NCBI GenBank assembly: GCA_022783305.1
Contig: JALEWQ010000063.1
Coordinates: 1-64,000 of the forward strand
DNA length: 64,000 nucleotides
Origin: Trueperella sp.
GTDB taxonomy: Bacteria; Actinomycetota; Actinomycetes; Actinomycetales; Actinomycetaceae
Reading direction: 5' to 3'
The notes beneath the pieces are model-generated. The model ran no database searches and was not told the DNA's origin. It saw nothing but the letters and a program-made list of their open reading frames with translations. The translations under genes were made by a program, and so were the position numbers. Shown here piece by piece: positions 8,150 to 16,700 of this stretch (its first letter is position 1; every line of letters starts with the position of its first letter).

Positions 8150-9543
8150 TAACAGCCAGCCAGCTTCTCGGACAGGAACGTCTTGACCTCCTCGAGCGGG
8201 ATGCGCACCTGCTCCATCGAGTCGCGCTCGCGCACCGTCACGGCCTTGTCCTCCAGGGTGTCGAAATCGATCGTCACGCAGTAGGGCGTGCCGATCTCAT
8301 CCTGGCGGCGATAGCGGCGGCCGACCGCTCCGGCGTCGTCGTAGTCGATGTTCCAGTACTTGCGCAGCTGCGCGGCGACGTCCTTCGCCACCGAGGTCAG
8401 CTCCTCCTTGCGCGAGAGCGGAAGGACGGCCGCCTTCACCGGGGCCAGGCGCGGGTCGAGCTTGAGCACCACCCGCTTGTCCACCCCTCCCTTCGTGTTG
8501 GGCGCCTCGTCCTCGGCGTAGGCCTCCACGAGGAAGGCCATGAGCGAGCGGGTCAGGCCCGCTGAGGGCTCGATGACGTAGGGGGTGTAGCGTTCACCGG
8601 TCTGCTGATCGAAGTACTCCAGCTTCTTGCCGGAGGCCTCCGAGTGCGCGGTGAGGTCGAAGTCGGTGCGGTTGGCGATGCCTTCAAGCTCGCCGAACTC
8701 GGAGTTGGGGAAGCCGAAGCGGTATTCGATATCCACCGTGCGCTTGGAGTAGTGGGAGAGCTTCTCCTGCGGGTGCTCGTAGAGGCGCAGGTTGGCCGGG
8801 TCGATACCGAGGTCGATGTAGAAGGCGAGGCGCTCGTCGATCCACTTTTGGTGCCATTCCTCGTCCTCGCCCGGCTTGACGAAGAACTCGATCTCCATTT
8901 GCTCGAACTCGCGGGTGCGGAAGATGAAGTTGCCCGGGGTGATCTCGTTGCGGAAGGACTTACCCGTCTGGGCGATGCCGAACGGGGGCTTCATGCGCGC
9001 CGACGTCATGACGTTAGCGAAGTTAACGAAGATTCCCTGGGCGGTCTCGGGGCGCAGGTAGTGAAGCCCGGCCTCGTCGTCGACGGGGCCGAGGAATGTC
9101 TTAAGCATGCCGGAGAACGCGCGCGGCTCGGTCCACTTGCCGCGGTTACCGCAGTTGGGGCACACCACGTCGTCCATCGTCACGTCGGCTTCGGCCACCT
9201 CGTGCTTGGCGGCGTACTGCTCGATGAGCTCGTCCTCGCGCAGGCGCTTGTGGCACTCGAGGCACTCGACGAGTGGATCGGAGAACGTGTCCACGTGGCC
9301 GGAGGCGTGCCAGACCTGACGCGGGAGGATGATGGACGAATCCAGACCGACGACGTCGGCGCGACCCTGCACGTTGCGCTTCCACCACTGGCGCTTGACG
9401 TTTTCCTTAAGCTCGACGCCGAGCGGCCCGTAGTCCCACGCGGAACGCGTGCCGCCGTAGATTTCTCCCGAGGGGAAGACGAAGCCGCGCCGCTTCGCGA
9501 GGGAAATTGCTTGATCGAGACGCGAAGGTGCCTGCTTGGCCAC
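8149..9543 (-). CDS. glyS: Glycyl-tRNA synthetase, dimeric class II type
   Basis: Charges tRNA-Gly with glycine. The 464-residue single-chain form corresponds to the alpha2 (archaeal/eukaryal-type) enzyme rather than the alpha2beta2 GlyQS. Motifs seen: [23 protein letters not shown] at the N-terminus, [13 protein letters not shown], the class II motif 2 [25 protein letters not shown], and motif 3-like [15 protein letters not shown] zinc-ribbon-like insert has CLECHKRL and CPNCGNRG. The C-terminal anticodon-binding domain runs from about residue 370. GTG start at 9543 with AAGGAG 7 nt upstream. It is first in an operon with yibE/F and dusB. Confidence 0.97.
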   Translation of the reverse strand: MAKQAPSRLDQAISLAKRRGFVFPSGEIYGGTRSAWDYGPLGVELKENVKRQWWKRNVQGRADVVGLDSSIILPRQVWHASGHVDTFSDPLVECLECHKRLREDELIEQYAAKHEVAEADVTMDDVVCPNCGNRGKWTEPRAFSGMLKTFLGPVDDEAGLHYLRPETAQGIFVNFANVMTSARMKPPFGIAQTGKSFRNEITPGNFIFRTREFEQMEIEFFVKPGEDEEWHQKWIDERLAFYIDLGIDPANLRLYEHPQEKLSHYSKRTVDIEYRFGFPNSEFGELEGIANRTDFDLTAHSEASGKKLEYFDQQTGERYTPYVIEPSAGLTRSLMAFLVEAYAEDEAPNTKGGVDKRVVLKLDPRLAPVKAAVLPLSRKEELTSVAKDVAAQLRKYWNIDYDDAGAVGRRYRRQDEIGTPYCVTIDFDTLEDKAVTVRERDSMEQVRIPLEEVKTFLSEKLAGC

Positions 9544-9562
9544 TGTTGCGCTCCTTTCTTAG

Positions 9563-9653
9563 CCACACCCGGATGGCGTGGATCACTATCCGCGGCTGGC
9601 TGCCGCGGTTCACCGGAAACCCGGTGGCCAGACAAAGGTTCGCTTGCATTCTA
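9563..9653 (-). promoter_or_regulatory. Structured 5' leader and promoter of glyS
   Basis: On the minus strand TAGAAT (9653-9648) is a good -10 candidate with no clear -35. The expected leader of roughly 95 nt contains three successive hairpins. First is CACCGG/CCGGTG with a 4-nt loop (9611-9626). Second is CCGCGGC/GCCGCGG with a 5-nt loop (9590-9608). Third is CCACGCC/GGTGTGG with one G-U pair (9563-9581), which ends a few bases before the AAGGAG ribosome-binding site. The segment GGTGAACCGCGG between hairpins 1 and 2 recalls a T-box core but lacks a clean TGGN bulge. Confidence 0.45.
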
Positions 9654-9707
9654 TGATGCGCGCCGCGTTTGCACGGAGTCCGCCCTTGTGTAAGGCATCA
9701 CCAGATA

Positions 9708-9737
9708 TTGACTGTCATTCTCAAGTGGGTTGATAAT
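9708..9737 (+). promoter_or_regulatory. znuA promoter overlapped by a Zur-like operator
   Basis: The -35 TTGACT (9708-9713) and -10 GATAAT (9732-9737) are separated by 18 nt. The -10 lies 7 nt before ATG 9745, so the transcript should be leaderless. TTGA-N9-TCAA (9708-9724) covers the -35. Read on the other strand its core is TGAGAATGACAGTCA, matching the actinobacterial Zur consensus TGA.AATGA...TCA. Zinc-bound Zur would block this promoter. Confidence 0.7.
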
Positions 9738-9744
9738 GCTATCC

Positions 9745-10791
9745 ATGAAGCTGTCAAAAATCGCTCCCCTTTTCTTCGCCGGCGCCCTCGCGCTCGGCGC
9801 ATGTTCGTCCGGCTCCAACGGTGCCGGCTCCCCCAGCAGCGTCGCTTCCTCCAGTAGCGCCTCCTCCGCCGGAGCGCTCAAGGTCACGACGTCGTTCTAC
9901 CCGCTGAGCTACCTGGCCGAGCGGATCGGGGCCGACCACGTGGCAATCACGGACCTGACCCCGCCGGGCTCCGATGCCCACGGCGTCGAGCTCTCGCCGA
10001 AGGAGGTCGCCGAGCTGTCCCAGTCGGACCTCGTCCTCTACATCGCCAAGCTCTCCCCCGCCATCGACGACGCGATCACGGCCTCCGGCGTCTCCGCCGT
10101 AAACATCGGCGAATCCGTAAATCTCCTGCCCTTCGACGCGCTCGGCACCGACCCGCACGACGGCGAAGATCACGACCACGCAGACCACGACGCCGACCAC
10201 GCCGACCACGACGCCGAGGCTCACGACCACGAAGCTCACGACCACGAAGAGGGCGACGGCCACGACCACGGCACCCACGACCCGCACTTCTGGACCGACC
10301 CGGCCCGCATGATCCTTGCCGCGGACACGGTTGCCGAGAAGCTCGCCGGTCTCGACGAGGCGAACAGGGCCACATACGAGGCCAACGCGAAGGCCGTCAA
10401 GGCCGACCTGCAGGCCCTCGTCGACGAGCTGAAGGGCATCGACGCCACCCAGTGCCGCACCGATTCCTTCCTCGTCTCCCACAAGGCATTCTCCTACCTA
10501 GCCCTCGAGGCAGGGCTGAACCAGATCGGAATCGCCGGTTTCGACCCGGAGATTGAGCCCTCCCCGGCGCGCATCCGCGAGATCCAGGACATCGTCACAG
10601 AACACGACATCAACACGGTCTTCGCCACCTCGGACGGCGAGACGAAGACAGCTAAGGCCATCGGCGATGACCTTGGTCTCAAGGTCGACGTCCTCGACCC
10701 CGCCGCAACCCAGCGTGACCCTAACATGGACTACATCGACGTGTTGAAGCAGGACATCAGCCTGCTTCGTAGCTCCATGGGGTGTTCATGA
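9745..10791 (+). CDS. znuA: Zinc ABC transporter substrate-binding lipoprotein
   Basis: Cluster A-I metal-binding protein that captures Zn2+ outside the membrane and delivers it to ZnuBC. ATG 9745 gives a lipoprotein signal peptide with lipobox LALGAC (lipid-modified Cys near residue 20). Metal ligands are plausible at SDAHGVELSP, DPHFWTDP and SHKAFSYLALEAGL. A His/Asp-rich loop of about 45 residues (136-181) with repeated DHDH units sits before the second ligand, as in ZnuA proteins and unlike manganese binders. Length is 348 residues. It overlaps znuC by ATGA. It is expected to be derepressed in zinc starvation through the Zur-like operator over its promoter. The earlier in-frame TTG and ATG codons fall inside the -10 region. 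Confidence 0.92.
   Translation: MKLSKIAPLFFAGALALGACSSGSNGAGSPSSVASSSSASSAGALKVTTSFYPLSYLAERIGADHVAITDLTPPGSDAHGVELSPKEVAELSQSDLVLYIAKLSPAIDDAITASGVSAVNIGESVNLLPFDALGTDPHDGEDHDHADHDADHADHDAEAHDHEAHDHEEGDGHDHGTHDPHFWTDPARMILAADTVAEKLAGLDEANRATYEANAKAVKADLQALVDELKGIDATQCRTDSFLVSHKAFSYLALEAGLNQIGIAGFDPEIEPSPARIREIQDIVTEHDINTVFATSDGETKTAKAIGDDLGLKVDVLDPAATQRDPNMDYIDVLKQDISLLRSSMGCS
10150..10287 (+). repeat. His/Asp-rich low-complexity coding tract in znuA
   Basis: About 46 codons dominated by CAC and GAC giving DHDH-type repeats, with short near-tandem units such as DHADHD and AHDHE. It forms the zinc-binding loop of ZnuA. Confidence 0.8.
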
Positions 10792-11570
10792 CAACAGCGG
10801 TAAGCGCGAGTGGCCTGCACGTTCAGCTCGGGTCCGCTCACATCCTCTTGGGGATTGACTTTGAACTCGCGCAGGGTCGCACCCTCGCCGTACTTGGCGC
10901 GAATGGCTCCGGCAAGTCCACGCTCGTGCGTGCACTGGTCGGGGCCATCCCGACATCCGCCGGCACGATCACGCTTTTTGGCACGAACCTCGCCTCCCGA
11001 CGCAAGGTTGACTGGGCCCGTATCGGCTTTGCTCCCCAGCGCACGACGGCGACCTCCGGCGTCCCCGCAACCGCCCTCGAGACCGTCATGGGCGGCCTCG
11101 TCTACGGCAGCCGGCTGCGCCCCCGGCGCGGCGGTCGCGACGCAGCGATGGCCGCGCTCGAGACGGTCGGGCTGGCCGAGCGCGCCGACGAGTCGGTCCA
11201 GACCTTCTCCGGCGGCCAGCAACAGCGCATCCTCACAGCCCGCGCGCTTGTGCGCGACCCGGACCTCATCATCCTCGACGAGCCCTTCGCCGGCGTCGAC
11301 TCCTCCTCCCGCGACACCATCCTCGCAACGCTGTCGACACAGAAGGTCAGGGGTAAGACGATCATCCTCGTCCTTCACGAGGTCCATGAGTATCGCGAGC
11401 TGGTCGACGAGGCCCTCATCCTCGACGCCGGGCGGGTACTCGAGCACACCGCCGACGTGAGCGACCTGCACGGCTCGGGCCACCACGCCCTGCCCGGGCA
11501 CGACCACGTCCACCGCCACGGGGATGACGCCCCACATTACCGATCCCCATGGATGGGAGGCCCCCTGTGA
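10788..11570 (+). CDS. znuC: Zinc ABC transporter ATP-binding protein
   Basis: ATPase that powers zinc import. Walker A GANGSGKST, Q-loop region FAPQRTT, signature FSGGQQQR, Walker B LIILDEPFAGVD and the H-loop LVLHEVHE are all present. Length is 260 residues. The C-terminus carries a His-rich tail (HHALPGHDHVHRHGDD) outside the nucleotide-binding domain. ATG 10788 overlaps the znuA stop. The 3' end overlaps the znuB start with GTGA. Confidence 0.94.
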   Translation: MTTAVSASGLHVQLGSAHILLGIDFELAQGRTLAVLGANGSGKSTLVRALVGAIPTSAGTITLFGTNLASRRKVDWARIGFAPQRTTATSGVPATALETVMGGLVYGSRLRPRRGGRDAAMAALETVGLAERADESVQTFSGGQQQRILTARALVRDPDLIILDEPFAGVDSSSRDTILATLSTQKVRGKTIILVLHEVHEYRELVDEALILDAGRVLEHTADVSDLHGSGHHALPGHDHVHRHGDDAPHYRSPWMGGPL

Positions 11571-12502
11571 TCGTCGATATGCTCTCCTCCACCTTCATGC
11601 AGCGCGCACTCATCGTCGCGGTGCTCGTCGGGCTCGCCGCCCCGGTGGTGGGCACCTACCTCGTCCAGCGCCGCCTGACCCTTCTTGGAGACGGGATCGG
11701 GCACGTGGCCCTGACTGGCGTTGCGCTCGGCTGGCTGGCCGCCAGCGCGGCCGGCGCGATCGACAAGGACGCGTGGGCCGTCCCGGGCGCTATCCTCGCC
11801 TCCGTGGTCGGCGTGCTCCTCATCGAGTGGATGCGCACGCGCGGCCACGCCTCCGGCGACGTCGCGCTCGCCATGCTCTTCTACGGTGGCATCGCCGGCG
11901 GCGTGCTGCTGATCGGCATTGCGGGTGGCACCACGTCGAACCTCAACGCCTACCTCTTCGGCTCGATCTCCACCGTGACCCAGACCGACACCTACCTCAC
12001 GATCGGGTTGACGATCCTCATTCTCGCCGTCGGGATCGGGCTCCGCCCAGCACTCTTCGCCCTGTGCCACGATGAGGAGTTCGCCCGCGCCTCGGGGCTA
12101 CCCACCGGCTTGCTCTCCATCCTCATCTCCGTGACGGCGGCGCTCACTGTCGCGCTCGCCATGAGGATCGTCGGGGCCCTCCTCGTCTCCGCGCTGATGG
12201 TAATCCCGGTGGCCATCGCCCAGTCCATCTCGCGTTCGTTCAAGGCCACGATGCGGGCAGCGATGGCGATCGGGGTCGTCGTCGCCGTCACCGGGCTGGT
12301 GGTCACCTACATCAAGCCCTGGTCCCCCGGCGCCACCATCGTCGTGCTAGCCGTGGCGCTGTACGCCGTCGTCGTCGCGCTCCGGCCGCTGGTCATGAGG
12401 GCACTTCGGCGCGACGTCCACCGCCACCCTCACCCCCACCACGTGCCCGACGTGGAGGTCGGTGGCACAGATGCGCCCTGCGAGCAAGCGCACTTACGCT
12501 AA
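11567..12502 (+). CDS. znuB: Zinc ABC transporter permease
   Basis: ABC-3 family permease of 311 residues with about eight hydrophobic helices, for example ALIVAVLVGLAAPVVGTYLV and LLVSALMVIPVAIAQSIS. The conserved GDGIGHVALTGVALG loop follows the first helix. GTG 11567 overlaps the znuC stop and has GGAGG 6 nt upstream, so it is preferred over the longer frame from 11549. The C-terminus ends in a His-rich tail (DVHRHPHPHHVPDVE) on the cytoplasmic side. It forms the membrane pore with ZnuC and ZnuA. Confidence 0.93.
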   Translation: MIVDMLSSTFMQRALIVAVLVGLAAPVVGTYLVQRRLTLLGDGIGHVALTGVALGWLAASAAGAIDKDAWAVPGAILASVVGVLLIEWMRTRGHASGDVALAMLFYGGIAGGVLLIGIAGGTTSNLNAYLFGSISTVTQTDTYLTIGLTILILAVGIGLRPALFALCHDEEFARASGLPTGLLSILISVTAALTVALAMRIVGALLVSALMVIPVAIAQSISRSFKATMRAAMAIGVVVAVTGLVVTYIKPWSPGATIVVLAVALYAVVVALRPLVMRALRRDVHRHPHPHHVPDVEVGGTDAPCEQAHLR

Positions 12503-12523
12503 GATGAAAGGTGGAGGTTTCCT

Positions 12524-12919
12524 ATGAGAATGACACGGCAACGCAACGCCCTTGCCACTTTGCTCTCTGAGACTGAGGAGTTCTTGCCGGCCCAGCGCAT
12601 CCATGAGCTCCTCCTCGAGCGTGGCGAGAAGGTCGGACTGGCCACGGTCTACCGCAACCTTCAGGCCCTCGCCGAGCAGGGAACCGTTGACGTGTTGCGC
12701 CAGGAAGGCAGCGATGTCCAGCTCTTCCGCCACTGCGCCGACGACGGCCATCATCATCACCTCCTGTGTCGCAACTGTGGGAAAACCGTGGAGCTTTTCA
12801 TCCCCCAGCTCGAGGAGCTGACCAAGAGTGTCGCTAAGGACAACGGCTTCACAGACGTCTCCCACGACATCGAAATCTACGGCCTGTGCGCCAATTGCGC
12901 CGCCAACGCCGAACGTTAG
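12524..12919 (+). CDS. zur: Fur-family zinc uptake regulator
   Basis: 131-residue Fur superfamily repressor. The winged helix includes LPAQRIHELLLERG and the recognition region GLATVYRNLQALAEQG. Metal sites include HHHHLLCRNCGK and LCANCA, giving the two CxxC pairs of a structural zinc. Its place at the end of the znuACB operon and the Zur-like box upstream argue for Zur rather than Fur. The start has a strong GGTGGAGG ribosome-binding site. Only 21 nt separate it from znuB, so it is probably cotranscribed and autoregulated through the operon promoter. Confidence 0.92.
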   Translation: MRMTRQRNALATLLSETEEFLPAQRIHELLLERGEKVGLATVYRNLQALAEQGTVDVLRQEGSDVQLFRHCADDGHHHHLLCRNCGKTVELFIPQLEELTKSVAKDNGFTDVSHDIEIYGLCANCAANAER

Positions 12920-12931
12920 GCTTTCCTATTT
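12902..12931 (+). terminator. Probable intrinsic terminator of the znuACB-zur operon
   Basis: GCCAACG pairs with CGTT-A-GGC (one bulged A) around a 5-nt loop, overlapping the zur stop, and is followed by TTTCCTATTTT. Modest stem but a reasonable T-rich tail. Confidence 0.5.
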
Positions 12932-12945
12932 TGCTGAGTGTCGCG

Positions 12946-12951
12946 TAAAGT
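12946..12951 (+). promoter_or_regulatory. Putative -10 element of a leaderless promoter
   Basis: TAAAGT followed by 7 nt and the GTG at 12959. The same hexamer serves as candidate -10 for mraZ and recA. No clear -35. Confidence 0.4.
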
Positions 12952-12958
12952 AGACCTC

Positions 12959-13483
12959 GTGCAGATCTTCGACGCGATAGCAGGATTCGTCCAAAGTGGC
13001 CCGGTCGCGTTCGTCTACCTTTTCTTCCTCTTCGGCGCGTTCTCTCGCTCGCAGGCGATCTACTGGATCGGGCGCTACATGGGCTCCTTCATCATGACGC
13101 GCGGGCGGCCCGACGCCGGCTGGCGACTGCGTGTATACGACAAGATTCACGCCGACTCCACCCAGCGCACCATCGCCGTGCTGCGCCGGCGTGGCTGGCC
13201 AATGATTCCGCTCTCTTTCCTCACGGTCGGCCTCCAGACCCTCATCCAGCTCTCCGCCGGCGTGATCGCCATGCCGTGGCTACGCTACTTCGTGGCGAGC
13301 ATCCCGGGCGCGCTGGCCTGGGCTCTCATCTACACGACGATCGGATGGGCCGTCTGGGCCGCGACCTTCCGGGCGGCCACGGGCTCGCCGTGGGCGCTCC
13401 TAGCGCTGCTCGTCCTCGTCGCCGGCATTGTGCTCTGGCGGCGCACCCACAATGAGCCCGCCGCACACGCGGCCATCGACTGA
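12959..13483 (+). CDS. VTT-domain (DedA/SNARE-associated-like) membrane protein
   Basis: Small integral membrane protein of about 174 residues with around four hydrophobic segments. The central region VLRRRGWPMIPLSFLTVGLQ followed by AGVIAMPWLRYFVASIPGALAW fits the VTT/DedA family (re-entrant loop with G and conserved Arg/Pro). DedA proteins are linked to membrane homeostasis and lipid-carrier flipping, but this short actinobacterial subgroup has no assigned substrate. GTG 12959 is preferred because TAAAGT lies 7 nt upstream; GTG 12938 is the upstream alternative. The 3' end lies 40 nt before the S4 protein gene. Confidence 0.75.
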   Translation: MQIFDAIAGFVQSGPVAFVYLFFLFGAFSRSQAIYWIGRYMGSFIMTRGRPDAGWRLRVYDKIHADSTQRTIAVLRRRGWPMIPLSFLTVGLQTLIQLSAGVIAMPWLRYFVASIPGALAWALIYTTIGWAVWAATFRAATGSPWALLALLVLVAGIVLWRRTHNEPAAHAAID

Positions 13484-13523
13484 CGCGATTGCGCCAGAGC
13501 CGCTCGTGAGACACCATAGTGTC

Positions 13524-13733
13524 ATGGAAGAAATACCCGTGCGCCTGCCCATCAAGCTCAGCCAGTTCCTCAAGCTAGCAAACCTTGTGGAGACGGGCGG
13601 TCATGCCAGCGAGCTCATCGCCGCCGGCGAGGTCCTTGTCAACGGCGCGGTCGAAACCCGCCGCCACCACAAGCTCTCCGCCGACGACGTGGTGGAGGCC
13701 GGCGGCTACCGCGTCAGGGTCGTCGAGGATTAG
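13524..13733 (+). CDS. S4-domain RNA-binding protein (YbcJ/YaaA-like)
   Basis: 69-residue protein that is essentially one S4 fold: LPIKLSQFLKLANLVETGGHA followed by ELIAAGEVLVNGAVETRRHHKL. This is the stand-alone S4 type seen near dnaA or in ribosome-associated proteins, predicted to bind structured RNA. ATG 13524 gives a compact S4 protein; the longer frame from 13428 overlaps the upstream gene and is not credible. It is convergent with dnaE, with 38 nt between the stops. Confidence 0.85.
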   Translation: MEEIPVRLPIKLSQFLKLANLVETGGHASELIAAGEVLVNGAVETRRHHKLSADDVVEAGGYRVRVVED

Positions 13734-13771
13734 CTAACCTCGTCGAAGAGGAGAGGAGCCCTACGCTCCCG

Positions 13772-16700
13772 TCACGACAGGACGCAGTCCCGACCCAGTA
13801 GCACCTTGAGCTCCGTGTAAAGCGAAGGCTCGGGGGACACCCAGTACTGGCTGGCCACCTCGACCACCACCATCTTTTTCCGGGTGGCGCACCACACGTG
13901 CAGGCGTACCGGCGAATTGCCCGGGTAGCGGGACAGGATCTGAGCGAGATGATCGACGTTCGCGGTGCTGCATGCGTACTCGTCGATCGCGATGTCGATC
14001 GGGTAGTCGATCTCGATCTCCCCCGCCGGCGGCAACTTCATTGATCTGGCGGACAGCTTGACGGGCCCCTCGTCCTCCACCTGCGCCCGCGCCTCGACGA
14101 TGACAACCGAGTCCGGGATCAGCATCGAAGAGACCTGCTGATAGGTGGCCGGAAAGAAGTTGACGTCGATCGGCCCCGTGCGGTCCTCGATCGTGGCGAT
14201 CGCCCACGCCTTACCCGACTTCTTCGTGATCTTCGTCTGGACTGCCGAGATGATGCCCGCGATCGTCACCGTCTGCCCGTCACGGACGTTGTCCGACTCA
14301 AGGAGGTCGACCACGGTGGTGTCCGCCGCTCGATTGAGGAAGTTCTCCATGCCGGACAGCGGATGATCAGAGACGTACAAGCCGAGCATTTCGCGCTCAA
14401 AGTTAAGCTTCTCGCGCTTGTCCCACTCGGGGATGTCCGGGATGGTGACCTCGAAACCCTCGCGAACCCCTAGGCCAAGATCCCCAAAGAGATCGAACTG
14501 GCCGGCGGCCTCGTTGCGCTTGACCGGGATGACGGCGTCGATTGCCTCCTCCACCACGGCCACGAGCGCCCGGCGGCACTCCCCCAGCGAGTCAAAGCCT
14601 CCCGCCTTGACGAGGCACTCGATCGAACGCTTGTTGCAGGCAGAGAGCGGGATCTTGTCGAGGAAGTCCTGGAACGAGGTGAAGGGGCCCTTCTCCTCGC
14701 GAGCCTTGATGATACCCTCCACCACGTTTGTTCCCACGTTGCGAACGGCCCTCAGACCCACGCGGATCTCTTCGCCCACCGCCGTGTAGTCCGCCAACGA
14801 GCTGTTGACGTCCGGCACGAGCACGTTGATCCCCATGCGGCGGCATTCGGCAAGGTAGGTGGCCACCTTCGTCTTATCTGACATCTTCGAGGTGAGCAGC
14901 GCCGCCATAAACTCGGCAGGGAAGTGTGCCTTGAGGTAGGCCGTCTGGTAGGAGACCAGCGCGTATGCCTCCGAATGCGACTTGTTGAAGGCGTAGGAGG
15001 AGAAGGGCAGCAGGATGTTCCACAGGGTGTCGATGGAGTCCTGGGAGAAGCCGTTGTCAAGCATGCCCTGGGAGAAGCTGGCGAATTGCTGCTGTAGCAC
15101 CTCAGCTTTCTTCTTACCCATCGCCTTGCGCAGGATATCTGCCTGGCCGAGCGTGAAACCGGCGAGCTTCTGGGCGATACGCATCACCTGCTCCTGGAAG
15201 ACAATCAGGCCATGGGTAACTCCGAGGATATCCTCGAGTGCCTCCTCCAGCTCGGGATGGATCGGGGTCTTCTCCTGCAGACCGTTCTTGCGCAACGCGT
15301 AGTTCGTGTGCGAGTTCGCGCCCATGGGACCCGGGCGGTAGAGGGCAGAGACGGCGGAGATATCAGCGAAGCTGTCCATCTTCATCTGCCGAAGCAGGGT
15401 GCGCATGCCCGCTCCATCGAGCTGGAAGATGCCGAGCGTATCGCCGCGGGCAAGCAGATCGTACGTCTTGGGATCGTCAAGCGGGATGTTGTCAATATCC
15501 GGCGCTTCCTTGCCGTTCACCCGGATGTTCGCCAGCGCCGCCTCGATCACCGTGAGGTTTGACAGGCCAAGGAAGTCCATCTTGATCAGGCCCAGCTCCT
15601 CACATTCGGGGTACTCGAACTGGGTGAGGATGGCCCCGTCCTGCTGACGCATCATGACGGGGATAACATCGGTCAACGTCTTGGAGGACATGATGACCGC
15701 GCAGGCGTGCATGCCCGTCTGGCGTGTCATCCCCTCCAGCCCGCAGGCGAGATCGTAGACCTTCTTGCAGTCCGGATCGTTCTCGATCAGTTCGCGGATC
15801 TCCCCCGCCTCCGCGTAGCGCGGATTGTCCTTGTTAAACAGTTCGTTGACCGGGATGTCCTTGCCCATCACCGACGGCGGCATCGCCTTTGTCAGCCGAT
15901 CGCCCATCTCGTAGGGATAGCCGAGCACCCGGGACGCATCCTTGAGGGACTGCTTGGCCTTGATCGTGCCGAAGGTGACCACCTGGGAGACCTTGTCCTT
16001 GCCGTACTTCTCCTCGACGTACTCGATCACCTCGTCCCGCCTGCTATCGTCGAAGTCGATATCAAGATCGGGCATCGAGATGCGCTCGGGGTTCAAGAAC
16101 CTCTCAAACAGCAAATCGTGCTTGATCGGATCGAGCTGTGTGATCTCAAGCGCGTAGGCCACCATCGAGCCTGCTCCGGATCCTCGCCCCGGGCCCACCC
16201 GGATCCCGTTGCGGCGCGCCCAACGAATGTAGTCCGAGACCACGAGGAAGTATCCCGGGAAGTCCATCTGCAAGATCACGTCCATCTCATAGTCCGCCCG
16301 CTTGCGCACGTCATCCGGAATGACTTCCCCGTAGCGCCGGTGGAGGCCCTCATTGACCTCGCGCACAAACCACGACTTTTCATCCTCACCGCTGGGCACC
16401 GGGAACTTCGGCATGTAGTTCACGCCGTCCGCCGTGGTGTCAAAGTGGACGTTGCAACGCTCCACGATCGCCAGCGTGTTCTCGCAGGCACCCTGGAGGT
16501 GACCGAAGGAATTCCACATGTCTTCCGTAGTGCGGATGTAGTAGCCCGTGCCCTCGAAGCGGAAGCGATCCGGATCCATGAGCGTGGAGCCCGAGTTCAA
16601 GGCCAGCATCGCGTCCTGAACCGTTGACTGATCCTGGGTGACGTAATGAGAATCGTTGGTAGCCAATAGCGGCGCGTCAATCTTGCGGGCGATCGCGAGA

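Noticed and set aside
9602..9624. T-box riboswitch in the glyS leader
   Set aside because: GGTGAACCGCGG is close to the T-box core but lacks a clear TGGN bulge, and I cannot identify a specifier loop. Kept only as a structured leader.
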